Assembly: GCF_011762185.1 (NCBI RefSeq)
Contig: NZ_JAASQJ010000003.1
Location: forward strand, 1-64,000
Source of the DNA: Dyadobacter arcticus
GTDB lineage: Bacteria; Bacteroidota; Bacteroidia; Cytophagales; Spirosomataceae
Length of the DNA stretch: 64,000 nt
Direction: 5' to 3'
The notes beneath the pieces were generated by a model, which was not told the origin of the DNA, made no database searches, and worked only from the letters and a program-made list of their open reading frames with translations. Below, one piece after another: positions 1-8,350 of this stretch. Numbering within the stretch: position 1 is the stretch's first letter; every line of letters starts with the position of its first letter. Both the position numbers and the translations under genes were made by a program.

Positions 1-1835
1 ATGGCATCTTTTTCCTGCTGGGTAAATGGCGTTGTCGCCCCTGTTGGTGAGACATGGCAGGCCCATTCAGAACCCAGTTTATGGTGTGCTGCCACGGTCC
101 AGCTATACTTTTTGGTCCTGGAAAGGGCGAGTTGTGTACTTACCGGTGCCGGTCCTTCATCTTCATTATAAGCAGCTTCGTGCGGGATGTCCTGATCGGG
201 CACCGTCCCGTCATTATCAATTACATAGAGGTTGTAACCTCCTGCCCCTTTCAGGCTTGTCCAGCTCATAGGGCTTGACCATGCCGGTATTTCCTGCCCG
301 GTTTTTGGGTTAAGGCCAGTCACAGCCGGTATTTCCTCGGTTTTGAATTCATAGGTAAGGGTCCACTTTAATTTCTCGTTCAGGGACATGCACAAGTCCG
401 GGTCCGGGGTTACGCTGCACCCGTCATGCAGGTTGCCACTCAGGCTCAGGCGGGAGCGGACGTAGTAGGTTTGCCCTGGTTCCAGGTTGACCAGGCCATA
501 GGTCATCCCGGTGGCGAGCTCCGGTGCAACATTATTGAGAAACCTGTAAACGGGCGCTTCACTGGATTGGAATGTAGCGCTTTTGCTAACCTCAAAAAGC
601 CTTTCACTCTCAAATTTGGGGTATTCAACTTCCACGCCCACTTTGGCAGCCCACGGGTAAACCGTTTCCCCGTCGGCAGGGAAGTGTTTTAGAGTGGATG
701 CATAATCGGGCAACCCCAGTACGGCTGCCCAGGCGTCGTTCAGGGCGATGTTTTCCTTTCCTTTGGGGTCAAAGTTACTGCCCAGGGCGATTTTAAGTGC
801 AGAGTGCGTCGCCAGGCGGAATTCTTCCAGGGAGGAGTTGACAGGCAGGGATTTATAAGCTTCCCAGACCATTTTCAAAACCAGGTCTTTGTCCACTTTG
901 ATCACATGATACGTTTTACTCCCAGGCTCATCGTTCTGATAGCCATCATCTGGTGTATTTACACCATTAATGTCTTTGGTGCCATGGACCAGCAAATAAT
1001 ACCATAAGTTAATGATCCCGGAATTGATGCCGCCCAGCTTCCAGTTTACGCCCTGGTAAACAGCTGGCCTTCCATACAGTTTGGGGTGGGCAAAGTCAAT
1101 GGTCCAGGTCGGGTCGGACATATCTTCGTTCAACGTCCAGATATTACCGGCATTCGGGTTTTGGTTTTCCTGTTCATAATCCTTTTTGATCTCCATTGAA
1201 AAGATCTCTGAGATGCCTGTGAGGATGGTTTCCCATTCGACGGTGTGGGATTGTGTTTGGCCAGCTTTTACGAAATGGTCAACGCCGTTGAAATAATTTA
1301 GGCTGATCTGGTCGCGACGTGCTGATTGAGGCTTATATGGATAATAAAACGTTGCCGAACCTAAGGCTTCTTTGAAAGTCGGGATGTTGTATTGAGGATT
1401 TCCCAAAACATTTACCACCTGCATCGATACCTGACCATCAGCAATATCATACCCCAGCCGGCTCTTGTACCAATCTCTGGCAAGGATGCTAAATTTATGT
1501 ACACTCACCGCACTTTTAGACTTTTCAGTATCATTATCCGGCCCGTATATCTGGCTTTGAGCGGGACTGAGGTTGATAAATACGGTTGGAAATTCCGGAT
1601 ACTTAGGATTATAATCTGCTGTCTGTGTACCGTTAGGCGCTGAACAATCCGCAAGCAGGGAAGCTTTTGCACTCAGCGGATCTGGTGTAAGCGTTACTTC
1701 GCTCGCTTTGAGATATACCTGACCATTAAACTTGCTTTCTGCCAGTTTCATGACAGCGCAATCGGGGTTGCTGGAATAGGGTTTGGGTCCAACACCAACG
1801 GCATACCAGGCTGTCATGATCCGGTTATAAACTTC
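1..1835 (-). pseudogene. 3' part of interrupted M4 protease gene: end of first M4 domain, second inactive M4-like module, FN3-like region (runs off window)
   Basis: The minus frame of the upstream protease ORF continues past its TAA without any further stop for about 611 codons to the window edge, so the gene is partial here. The first residues after the stop, EVYNRIMTAWYAVGVG, are the conserved end of a thermolysin-type M4 domain, which shows that the stop lies inside the domain. Next comes a second M4-like module. It repeats the landmarks of the first: HPKLYGRPAVYQGVNWKL against NPKFRNSPNTYKGTYWKL, NSGIINLWYYLL against NNGMVMSHWFYLL, and NDAWAAVLGL against MTAWYAVGVG. No HEXXH zinc motif or NES glutamate is present, so this half should be inactive. 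The last ~200 residues look like beta-rich fibronectin-type repeats (for example LEPGQTYYVRSRLS). A restart at the ATG near 1817 is possible but would not make an active enzyme. Confidence 0.7.
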
Positions 1836-3134
1836 TTAGCCTACCGGGTTGCCCAGTTCCACTGCAGCCTCAAGGGTTTTTATTCGCATTTCCGGAAAAC
1901 CATCAAGATATGCCAACTTTTCAGTCATGGCCTTGAAAATTATCTTCAAGGCCAAGGTGTAAGTAGCTGTTTTGTCTCCTGGAATTAATGGTGCAGTGAT
2001 ATATGAACCTCTGGCGGGGTCGTCATCAATATACCCTGATTTGGCTACATTCAATAAGTAAAACCAATGACTCATCACCATTCCATTGTTATGAGGTCTA
2101 TAACCCGGTTCACTCGACAGTTTCCAGTAAGTCCCCTTATATGTATTCGGAGAATTTCTGAATTTGGGATTATCAAAAGGACGATAAGCCTTATTAACAG
2201 GAAATGGCCCGGACAGATTTGCTATGATCCAATTTGGATTGACAAACTTCTTATTTGGATCTACCCAATTTTCGAACGACAGACCGATGATATCTGCAAA
2301 GGATTCATTTAATGAGGCAATCTCTGTGCCTTCCAGATAGTCTAAATTGCCAAGATTACCGAAATTTAAAAGCGCATGTGTCAGTTCGTGGCCAATAGTC
2401 GATCTCTCAACATGAGGATAACCCGGCAATGCCGAAACACTAAAATAAAACGCTTTCTCTTCGGTATCAAAACCAGTTAGCGCGTCAGGAGAATTGTTGA
2501 CATTGGCTAAAATCACTATATCGCCCTGCTTGTCAATGCCATTATGGCCGAAAAAATCATGGGTAAATTTTGTATATTTTTGCGCTGCTTCCAGTACACT
2601 GATCGCATATTCGCTGGCCAACGGATTGTTAAAGCTGGGGTCATTTTGATTAAGATCTTTCAACGTGTTAAAAGGTCCGGTGTACGTAGCCTGATTTACA
2701 TTGTTTGGTACGACAGATGCGAAAGGATATCTGTTCATTAAATTAGTATTCGGACTTTTGGCTAAGGCGATGACTTCGATCGGCGCATACAAACCTAGGG
2801 CGTCGTTCTTTGCGGATGTCAATGCAATTGCAGTCGTGTAGTCCTGACTAAAAGGAATGGCGGTTTTACTCGCGTCGTACTCAGACTCAAAAGGAAGATA
2901 AGCCGTTGCCCATACGTCTTGGGGGCCGTGATAGTAAGTTGCAGCGCTATGTATGAGTATCGGGACCGGATTGTAGAGTGTCCCAAAAGTTGTTACCGAT
3001 GCTGGCTGCCCAGGCTGATATTGTTGCTGCGGATAAAAGGATTGTCCGAAAGCAGAATAATGAATCCAATTTCCAATCCAAAAGAATATTAATAGTAAAA
3101 TCCTTTTAGTAAACCGTGTGTACCATACTTTCAT
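1836..3134 (-). CDS. M4 family (thermolysin-like) metalloprotease, prematurely terminated
   Basis: Secreted zinc endopeptidase of the thermolysin family, 432 codons up to a TAA. A signal peptide (residues ~10-30, hydrophobic, ending near SAFGQS) is followed by the catalytic domain. The zinc site is H249-E-L-T-H253, with the third ligand E277 in SLNESFADIIG; H348 in PHNNG fits the catalytic histidine region. The ORF stops at ELGNPVG, just before the conserved AWYAVGVG end of the domain, which is found in the same frame directly downstream. The product as written therefore lacks the last helix of its domain. The gene is either a recent nonsense mutant, a sequencing error or read through. Bacteroidota M4 enzymes usually digest extracellular protein. 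It lies downstream of, and in the same direction as, the ECF sigma gene. Confidence 0.85.
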   Translation of the reverse strand: MKVWYTRFTKRILLLIFFWIGNWIHYSAFGQSFYPQQQYQPGQPASVTTFGTLYNPVPILIHSAATYYHGPQDVWATAYLPFESEYDASKTAIPFSQDYTTAIALTSAKNDALGLYAPIEVIALAKSPNTNLMNRYPFASVVPNNVNQATYTGPFNTLKDLNQNDPSFNNPLASEYAISVLEAAQKYTKFTHDFFGHNGIDKQGDIVILANVNNSPDALTGFDTEEKAFYFSVSALPGYPHVERSTIGHELTHALLNFGNLGNLDYLEGTEIASLNESFADIIGLSFENWVDPNKKFVNPNWIIANLSGPFPVNKAYRPFDNPKFRNSPNTYKGTYWKLSSEPGYRPHNNGMVMSHWFYLLNVAKSGYIDDDPARGSYITAPLIPGDKTATYTLALKIIFKAMTEKLAYLDGFPEMRIKTLEAAVELGNPVG

Positions 3135-3347
3135 AATGAAGTTGTTTAAAATGTGCGAAGATCTTCATCTGGTTTATTGTATTAAATCCAAATCTGAGAG
3201 GAAGCGCATGACATTTTAACAACCAATGAATAATCGGTAAATTGGATTAACTAACGGTTTGGAACAGTAGAATAAAGATTGCCAAAAAAATAATAATACA
3301 TTGCAAATGAATTAGTTCGATGAAAATTTGAGGTGCTGCATTAAATA

Positions 3348-3908
3348 TCAGCAGGGAGTTTTTTTCAACAAATATTTGCGAATCGCCCGGGTTGCTTTGA
3401 CGATGTGATCGTTAACTGTTCCGGTAGATATTCCAAGCCGGCAAGCTACCTCTTCATATCGAAGGTGCTCTATTTTGCAAAGCTGAAATATGAGTTTGCG
3501 TTGTGGCGGCAGGCCATCTATTGCTCTCTCCAATAGCCGTTCGTATTCGTCGCTTAGTGTTTTGTTTTCGGTATCCGAATGGAATGCGGTGTAGCCAGGA
3601 TGCAAGCTATCTTTGATCCTGGCCTCTGTTGTAGCCCTTGCAAGGATATTTAGGGTCAAGTTTTTGCAGATCGTAAAAAGATATCCTCTGAAAAATTTGA
3701 CTTCGGTCAGACTTTGCCTGTTTTCCCAAATCTTAATAAAAACGTCCTGTGCGATATCCTCTGCCAGATCAGATGATTTGGTGAATTTCAGTGCGTAGAC
3801 GAATATTTTGTGATAATAGGCAACGTAAAGTTGCTTGAATGCGCATCGGTTACCGTTTTTCAGTAACACAAGGAGCTCTTCCTCGGGGAATGTGGAGAAG
3901 TCTTGCAA
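3348..3908 (-). CDS. ECF RNA polymerase sigma-70 factor, Bacteroidota family
   Basis: Extracytoplasmic-function sigma factor of 186 residues, a typical length. Region 2 is visible at residues ~25-95 (AYYHKIFVYALKFTKSSDLA, then QDVFIKIWENR), where core polymerase and the -10 element bind. Region 4, with its helix-turn-helix, is at ~130-180 (LPPQRKLIFQLCKIEHLRYE, then VACRLGISTGTVNDHIV). In Bacteroidota such factors normally pair with a FecR anti-sigma protein and switch on SusC/SusD loci. No FecR gene follows this one. The nearest FecR-like protein is the truncated one at 7452-7838 on the other strand. The gene is 110 bases downstream of the GH9 gene on the same strand, so it may be cotranscribed with it. 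Confidence 0.92.
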   Translation of the reverse strand: MQDFSTFPEEELLVLLKNGNRCAFKQLYVAYYHKIFVYALKFTKSSDLAEDIAQDVFIKIWENRQSLTEVKFFRGYLFTICKNLTLNILARATTEARIKDSLHPGYTAFHSDTENKTLSDEYERLLERAIDGLPPQRKLIFQLCKIEHLRYEEVACRLGISTGTVNDHIVKATRAIRKYLLKKTPC

Positions 3909-4018
3909 TGTTTATTTGAGTATAGTGTGTTGCTGTAAATGTAATCCAATTTTGCACACACCCTGCGGTCTCGCTATACTTTTTCATGAGGAAGTTTGGT
4001 TAAAGGGATGAACGGTTT

Positions 4019-7000
4019 CTAATAAAATATCAACTTGTCGGTATACACTTGCTGTTTATTGCTGTTACTGATTTTGAGGATATAAATGCCGGGAGTCAGT
4101 CCCGAGCCGTCCAATAATGTCACGCCAGCCGTTTTTACTGAAAATTCCTTTTTCCGCACGCCCTGAATATTGTAGAGGACAGCGGTGAAGGAGGAGCCGT
4201 CCGCATTCTTCTCGAATGCTGTCTTCAACTCGTAAAAATTCCTTCCCGGCATTTGAATGTCCACTTTGAATCCATTGCATGGATCAGCAGCAAATACAAT
4301 TCGAGAAAATTCAGATTTCCCGTCGCGGTCGACCTGTTTCAAACGGTAATAATTTTTGAAATCTGGCTGAGGATCGCTGAAAACATATTCCTGTGTAACC
4401 TTCGTATCGCCAATCGCTGGAAGCGTTCCTATTTCTGAAAATGTTTTTCCATCATTGCTTTTTTCCACCGAGAAATAATCTGCATTGATCTCTTCTGTTG
4501 TAACCCAGGATAATCTGATTTTACATTGATCTGCTTTCGCCTCAAATCGCACCAATTTCACTGGCAACGCCGGATTATTGACAGAACTAAAAAAAGCGAA
4601 AGCAGCCGCGGTGACAGCCATTTCCTGAACGGTAATTTCGGACATTTCCACAGCTTCCCGCGCGTCGGTATTTCGTCTCAGGACGGGGTACGGATCTTCT
4701 TTTTTGAAACCGGAAGGATAACGATTGGCTAAATCCTGAATAGCGTAAGACGACGGGCGGTTCATGACCAGCGAGGCAGCCGGGCCAAATACGGGAACGC
4801 CGGGAACCGGTTCGTCAAATTTGCCGGGCACCGTCGACCAGTGCAACGGAAACTTCGGCGAATTTTTGCCGATGCCTGTGATAAAACTTCTCGAAAGCGG
4901 ATTATTCCCAAGTGGGATGTCGAGCTGCATTTTGGCATAATCCAGCAGATTGGGCTGGTTGAGCACGTAGCTGAACATAATGTAATCGAACGCGTAGCTC
5001 TGGGCCATCGCGAATGTTCCGTAACCGACAAAACCTTTAAACTGGTGGTAAGCACCGTGGTAAGCGTGGGTAACCATGGTCCTGGTATTATAATTGACCA
5101 GGACATCGGTAGTTAACTTATATCTAAATTCATTCCCGATGGCAGGATCGGTTGGAAAGTTAGTGGTTGCATATGCCCAGGCCGCCTTTACGGTATGTTG
5201 CTGCCAGCTCATGGTCGCATGAAATTCATGCGGAATTTGTCCATACCAGTTTGAGAAATCAGTTTTATAGGCAGATTCTCCGGTGCTCTTATAAAGTTCT
5301 GCGGCTGCCCAGGCGCGGTTATCGCGGTCTTCAGGATCGGGATATGGGCCTGCTGATATGCCGGGAACAATTACAGGCGCGGAAGCTGATGGGTGTGCCC
5401 TCAAAAAGATCCACGCATTTTTGGCCCGCAGAAGACAGTCATCAGCGTATGTCGGAAAATGCTTCTTAAGGTTACGATATGCCATAGCCATCGCAGCGGC
5501 AAAAAGCGCGGTGGATTGCGTGGTTTTTTCAGAAACAAATAAGGTATTGTTCTCCTCTCCCGGCAGTCCGCTGGACCAAGTAGCAGGAGTCACCCTGAAA
5601 TATACGCCGCCATCGGGAGCCTGCATTTGTTTCAGCCAATCGGTTTCATATTTAATCTCATCCAGAATATCAGGAATGTTATTGCCACTTTCCGGAATGT
5701 TCAGGTGATTGTCAGGAAATTTCTGAGGATATAATTCATAAGCCGTGAACAGGATGAATAATGCGCTGGCTGCTGTGGGGACATATCGCCCGTAATCTCC
5801 TGCGTCCAGCCAGCCTTGAGACATTGGGATCTTCTTTCCGGGCGGATGGTCCTTATTGTTAAAAAGTGGCGAATTGGTATGGGAAGAATGAATTTCAGCT
5901 GTCACCGCAGGCAAACCTTCTCTGGCCCACTTTCCAGCACGTGCTGATTCCAGTTTTCCTGCTCTTTGATAATAAAGCGCCCTTGTGGTTTGAAGATAGA
6001 CGGCATCAAATACATCATCGCCAATCGTGAACCTCTCTGATCGGCCAAATCCTGGTACATATATATAGTACTGACCAGGAGATTCCAATGCGGAAAAATC
6101 GAGCTCAAAGACATTTTCTCCACTGAATGAAGAATCACTTTTCAGGAATGTTGCTTTTCCAGTAAAAACGACTTGCTCTGCATTATTGATTACTGAAAAG
6201 GTTGGAGGTGTCGATTTATTGACCGGCAAAAACCAGGCATCACCTAAAAAATTGCCGAGCTTTCCAAGTTTCGGGCTTTTTGGAAGATAACCGACATGAT
6301 TGGCCTTAATATTTCCGTAAAGCTCCAAGTCGGAAAAGTGGAATGTCGTATCCACGGTAGCGAAATTTTGCGAAAGATCAGATAGTGCATTGGTGGTGAG
6401 ATGATAAGTATCGTTGTTTTTCAGGGGTTTATCGAAAATCAAAAAGAGCTCGGAGCTTATTTTTGGGCTTCCGGAGCCAGCAGTTAGTCCCGTTACATAA
6501 TGGTGCCTTCCGATTTTTACTGGATGAAGAACCGCCTGGTAATTTGGATCGTCGGCACTTTGGAGGGTATAATTCAGGACATTATGACAATCCGTCGTAT
6601 CAAACCTTTCGCTAACCAGCAATTTTAGCACCCCATTTGAAACAGGCTGCATTTTTATCAAAGGCGGTTTAAGATCCACCACTCCAATGTCATCGAGAAA
6701 AAATTGTATTTGAGAGACCAGCGACGTCCCGAATTCCAGATACTCGACAGAGCTAAGGTCGTAACCGGCGGATTTAAACAGTTGCAGCGGTATCCTGACC
6801 TCTTTGTACGAAGTACCGATTTGCCCTCCTCCAAGTATGTAAGCTGACAAATTAATCCATTGACTTTTAGCATAATAAGTAGTGAATCTGACGGAAGTCA
6901 TCTGACCTGCTGTATTGCTTTTAATAAAAAAACGCAGCTGATCGAACCCAGAAATGTCGGATCGCCACATGCCGCTACAATTGAAACCAATCCTGGGAGA

Positions 7001-7192
7001 ATGTGCATTATCCGGCTCAGCCCGAAAATAAAAATTTCCGCTGTGCGCGTCGGCGCCGAAAATAACCGAGCCATAAGCCGTGTTACAAGATGTTGGATTA
7101 GGAAGCTCTCCGTTCCAAAGGACCTTATTTTGGGCTGTAACAGCCAATGAAAGGTACAGTGTGATGAGATTGAGAATAAATAAATGCTTCAT
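4019..7192 (-). CDS. Secreted glycoside hydrolase family 9 enzyme with N-terminal accessory module and type IX sorting domain
   Basis: Extracellular glycanase of the GH9 (endoglucanase-type) family, 1057 residues. Order of parts: signal peptide (1-21); a jelly-roll-like module at ~25-175 resembling carbohydrate-binding domains; a Bacteroidota Ig-like segment (~180-290); a GH9 Ig-like N-domain from ~293 (IKANHVGYLPKSPKLGKL); the alpha/alpha-barrel catalytic domain (~395-870); a linker beta domain (~875-970); and a C-terminal sorting domain ending TPGIYILKISN, then KLIFY. Catalytic landmarks are D463-A-G-D466, which activates water, and E852 in SEITVQEMAV, the acid at the usual NEI position. 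It should be exported by the Sec and type IX systems and cut beta-glucans or related polymers. It is divergent from the FecR-like/SusC unit and shares a 259-base intergenic region with it. Confidence 0.9.
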   Translation of the reverse strand: MKHLFILNLITLYLSLAVTAQNKVLWNGELPNPTSCNTAYGSVIFGADAHSGNFYFRAEPDNAHSPRIGFNCSGMWRSDISGFDQLRFFIKSNTAGQMTSVRFTTYYAKSQWINLSAYILGGGQIGTSYKEVRIPLQLFKSAGYDLSSVEYLEFGTSLVSQIQFFLDDIGVVDLKPPLIKMQPVSNGVLKLLVSERFDTTDCHNVLNYTLQSADDPNYQAVLHPVKIGRHHYVTGLTAGSGSPKISSELFLIFDKPLKNNDTYHLTTNALSDLSQNFATVDTTFHFSDLELYGNIKANHVGYLPKSPKLGKLGNFLGDAWFLPVNKSTPPTFSVINNAEQVVFTGKATFLKSDSSFSGENVFELDFSALESPGQYYIYVPGFGRSERFTIGDDVFDAVYLQTTRALYYQRAGKLESARAGKWAREGLPAVTAEIHSSHTNSPLFNNKDHPPGKKIPMSQGWLDAGDYGRYVPTAASALFILFTAYELYPQKFPDNHLNIPESGNNIPDILDEIKYETDWLKQMQAPDGGVYFRVTPATWSSGLPGEENNTLFVSEKTTQSTALFAAAMAMAYRNLKKHFPTYADDCLLRAKNAWIFLRAHPSASAPVIVPGISAGPYPDPEDRDNRAWAAAELYKSTGESAYKTDFSNWYGQIPHEFHATMSWQQHTVKAAWAYATTNFPTDPAIGNEFRYKLTTDVLVNYNTRTMVTHAYHGAYHQFKGFVGYGTFAMAQSYAFDYIMFSYVLNQPNLLDYAKMQLDIPLGNNPLSRSFITGIGKNSPKFPLHWSTVPGKFDEPVPGVPVFGPAASLVMNRPSSYAIQDLANRYPSGFKKEDPYPVLRRNTDAREAVEMSEITVQEMAVTAAAFAFFSSVNNPALPVKLVRFEAKADQCKIRLSWVTTEEINADYFSVEKSNDGKTFSEIGTLPAIGDTKVTQEYVFSDPQPDFKNYYRLKQVDRDGKSEFSRIVFAADPCNGFKVDIQMPGRNFYELKTAFEKNADGSSFTAVLYNIQGVRKKEFSVKTAGVTLLDGSGLTPGIYILKISNSNKQQVYTDKLIFY

Positions 7193-7451
7193 AGGGATAA
7201 AAAATTAGTGCGTTTTTTGGAGAAGACAATTTCACTCGCTGCTACATATGCTCGGGTGTGAAAGATTTATCAAATTGTCACAGGATGGTTCTTAGGAAGT
7301 TGCGGCAGGCTTAAATCAGAAGGTGTGTTGCGTGAGTATAATCAACTGGACGCCTACTTTTTTGAGTGAAATGCTTAACAAAGAGTTAACAAACGGATTG
7401 AAAAATTCCGGTGTAATTGATGTAAAGCAATAAATATTAACGTGCTATAAA

Positions 7452-7838
7452 ATGAAACCGTTTTCAGAGTTATCGGCAGAGGAGTTGGCGATGGAAAACC
7501 TCTTCATTAGATGGGTGCGCTTCCCAGATGACCCTCCAATACGCTCCTTTTGGGAAAACTGGATCCTTAAATATCCTTCCAGAAAAGAAACGGTAGACCG
7601 GGCACGGGAACTCGTGCTTTCGGCCTCGGACTGGAAACTTGAAACGCTTTCGAATCAGGATGTAAATTCTTTGTGGGGAAGGATCCGCAGTTCCTTGGAC
7701 ATTATGGGAGACAGGGAATCCAAGAATTCGCCCGCCGGATTCTGGGGAAACAACATTGTGATCAGAGGTATAATCCTCATTGTGATGTCTGTTACCTTTC
7801 TATTTTTTATGTTTTACTTCATCTTCGGCAATCTCTGA
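7452..7838 (+). CDS. Truncated FecR-like membrane protein: anti-sigma N-terminal region plus one transmembrane helix
   Basis: This 128-residue protein begins like a Bacteroidota FecR anti-sigma factor: a short acidic start, ENLFIRWVRFPDDPP, then FWENWILKYPSRKETVDRAR. It ends with a single transmembrane helix at ~104-126 (GIILIVMSVTFLFFMFYFIF). A normal FecR of this family continues with a periplasmic FecR domain and is about 300-350 residues; none of that is encoded in the following 500 bases. It may be a cut-down anti-sigma protein that still holds a sigma factor at the membrane, or a remnant. Its position upstream of susC is the usual place for fecR. The assignment rests on pattern recognition of the N-terminal motif. 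Confidence 0.6.
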   Translation: MKPFSELSAEELAMENLFIRWVRFPDDPPIRSFWENWILKYPSRKETVDRARELVLSASDWKLETLSNQDVNSLWGRIRSSLDIMGDRESKNSPAGFWGNNIVIRGIILIVMSVTFLFFMFYFIFGNL

Positions 7839-8350
7839 TATTGCTTTCAATATTTCCTTTCTACCCGGATTTCTTATTTCCAAATTTATCTTCGACCTCG
7901 TTTGGTCGGCGGTTTATTTTACATTCTAATCTTAGTATAGTACAATAAGTGTCCAATCAACATTTCCAAAAAAGGCAAATTTGTATCTATTTCTATGAAT
8001 ATTTTGTAATTAAATATTCATTCTTGCATATGGTGGCAACGTTCCCGACATCGATTGCATAAATAAACTTACCTGTTTGTTTTCCAGAGTCTGCGCAAAT
8101 CTCTATTCTCATGCTGAATTTCAAATTGCACTATATGTACAAATAATATGCTTATTGGAATTATACCATAAGCTGTTTTTTACATATCTCTTTAATCTCA
8201 ACCGTACAAATCTCTCCACGCTACGATAAGTAATCAGCAGAACTATTTTAATATATGTAGAAGATATATTAATATTTGTAGGGGTAAGCAGTTGAATAGG
8301 CGTCAAGCAATAATAATCCGTAACTCTTTAATGGTAATCAATTCACGCGT
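7839..8350. other. AT-rich intergenic region upstream of susC
   Basis: 512 bases without a credible gene. It does not contain the missing FecR domain in any frame I could follow. A perfect inverted repeat lies about 80 bases before the susC start (listed separately). A weak match to the Bacteroidota promoter pattern occurs as TTG at 7981 and TATTTTG at 8000, but spacing and sequence are both imperfect, so I do not call it. A long 5' leader for susC is common in this phylum. Confidence 0.4.
8248..8272. promoter_or_regulatory. Inverted repeat upstream of susC, candidate operator or leader hairpin
   Basis: Perfect 9-base arms TTAATATAT and ATATATTAA separated by 7 bases, ending 78 bases before the SusC ATG. 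The repeat is pure A/T except in its loop, so it is more likely a protein-binding site than a stable RNA terminator. AT-rich DNA yields such palindromes by chance, hence the modest confidence. Confidence 0.35.

Noticed and set aside
7981..8006. Possible Bacteroidota promoter (TTG, then TATTTTG)
   Set aside because: Neither the spacing nor the -7 element matches the TAnnTTTG consensus well enough.
8121..8306. 61-codon minus-strand ORF in the susC leader
   Set aside because: AT-rich sequence, no homologous look, and it overlaps the inverted repeat; treated as chance.
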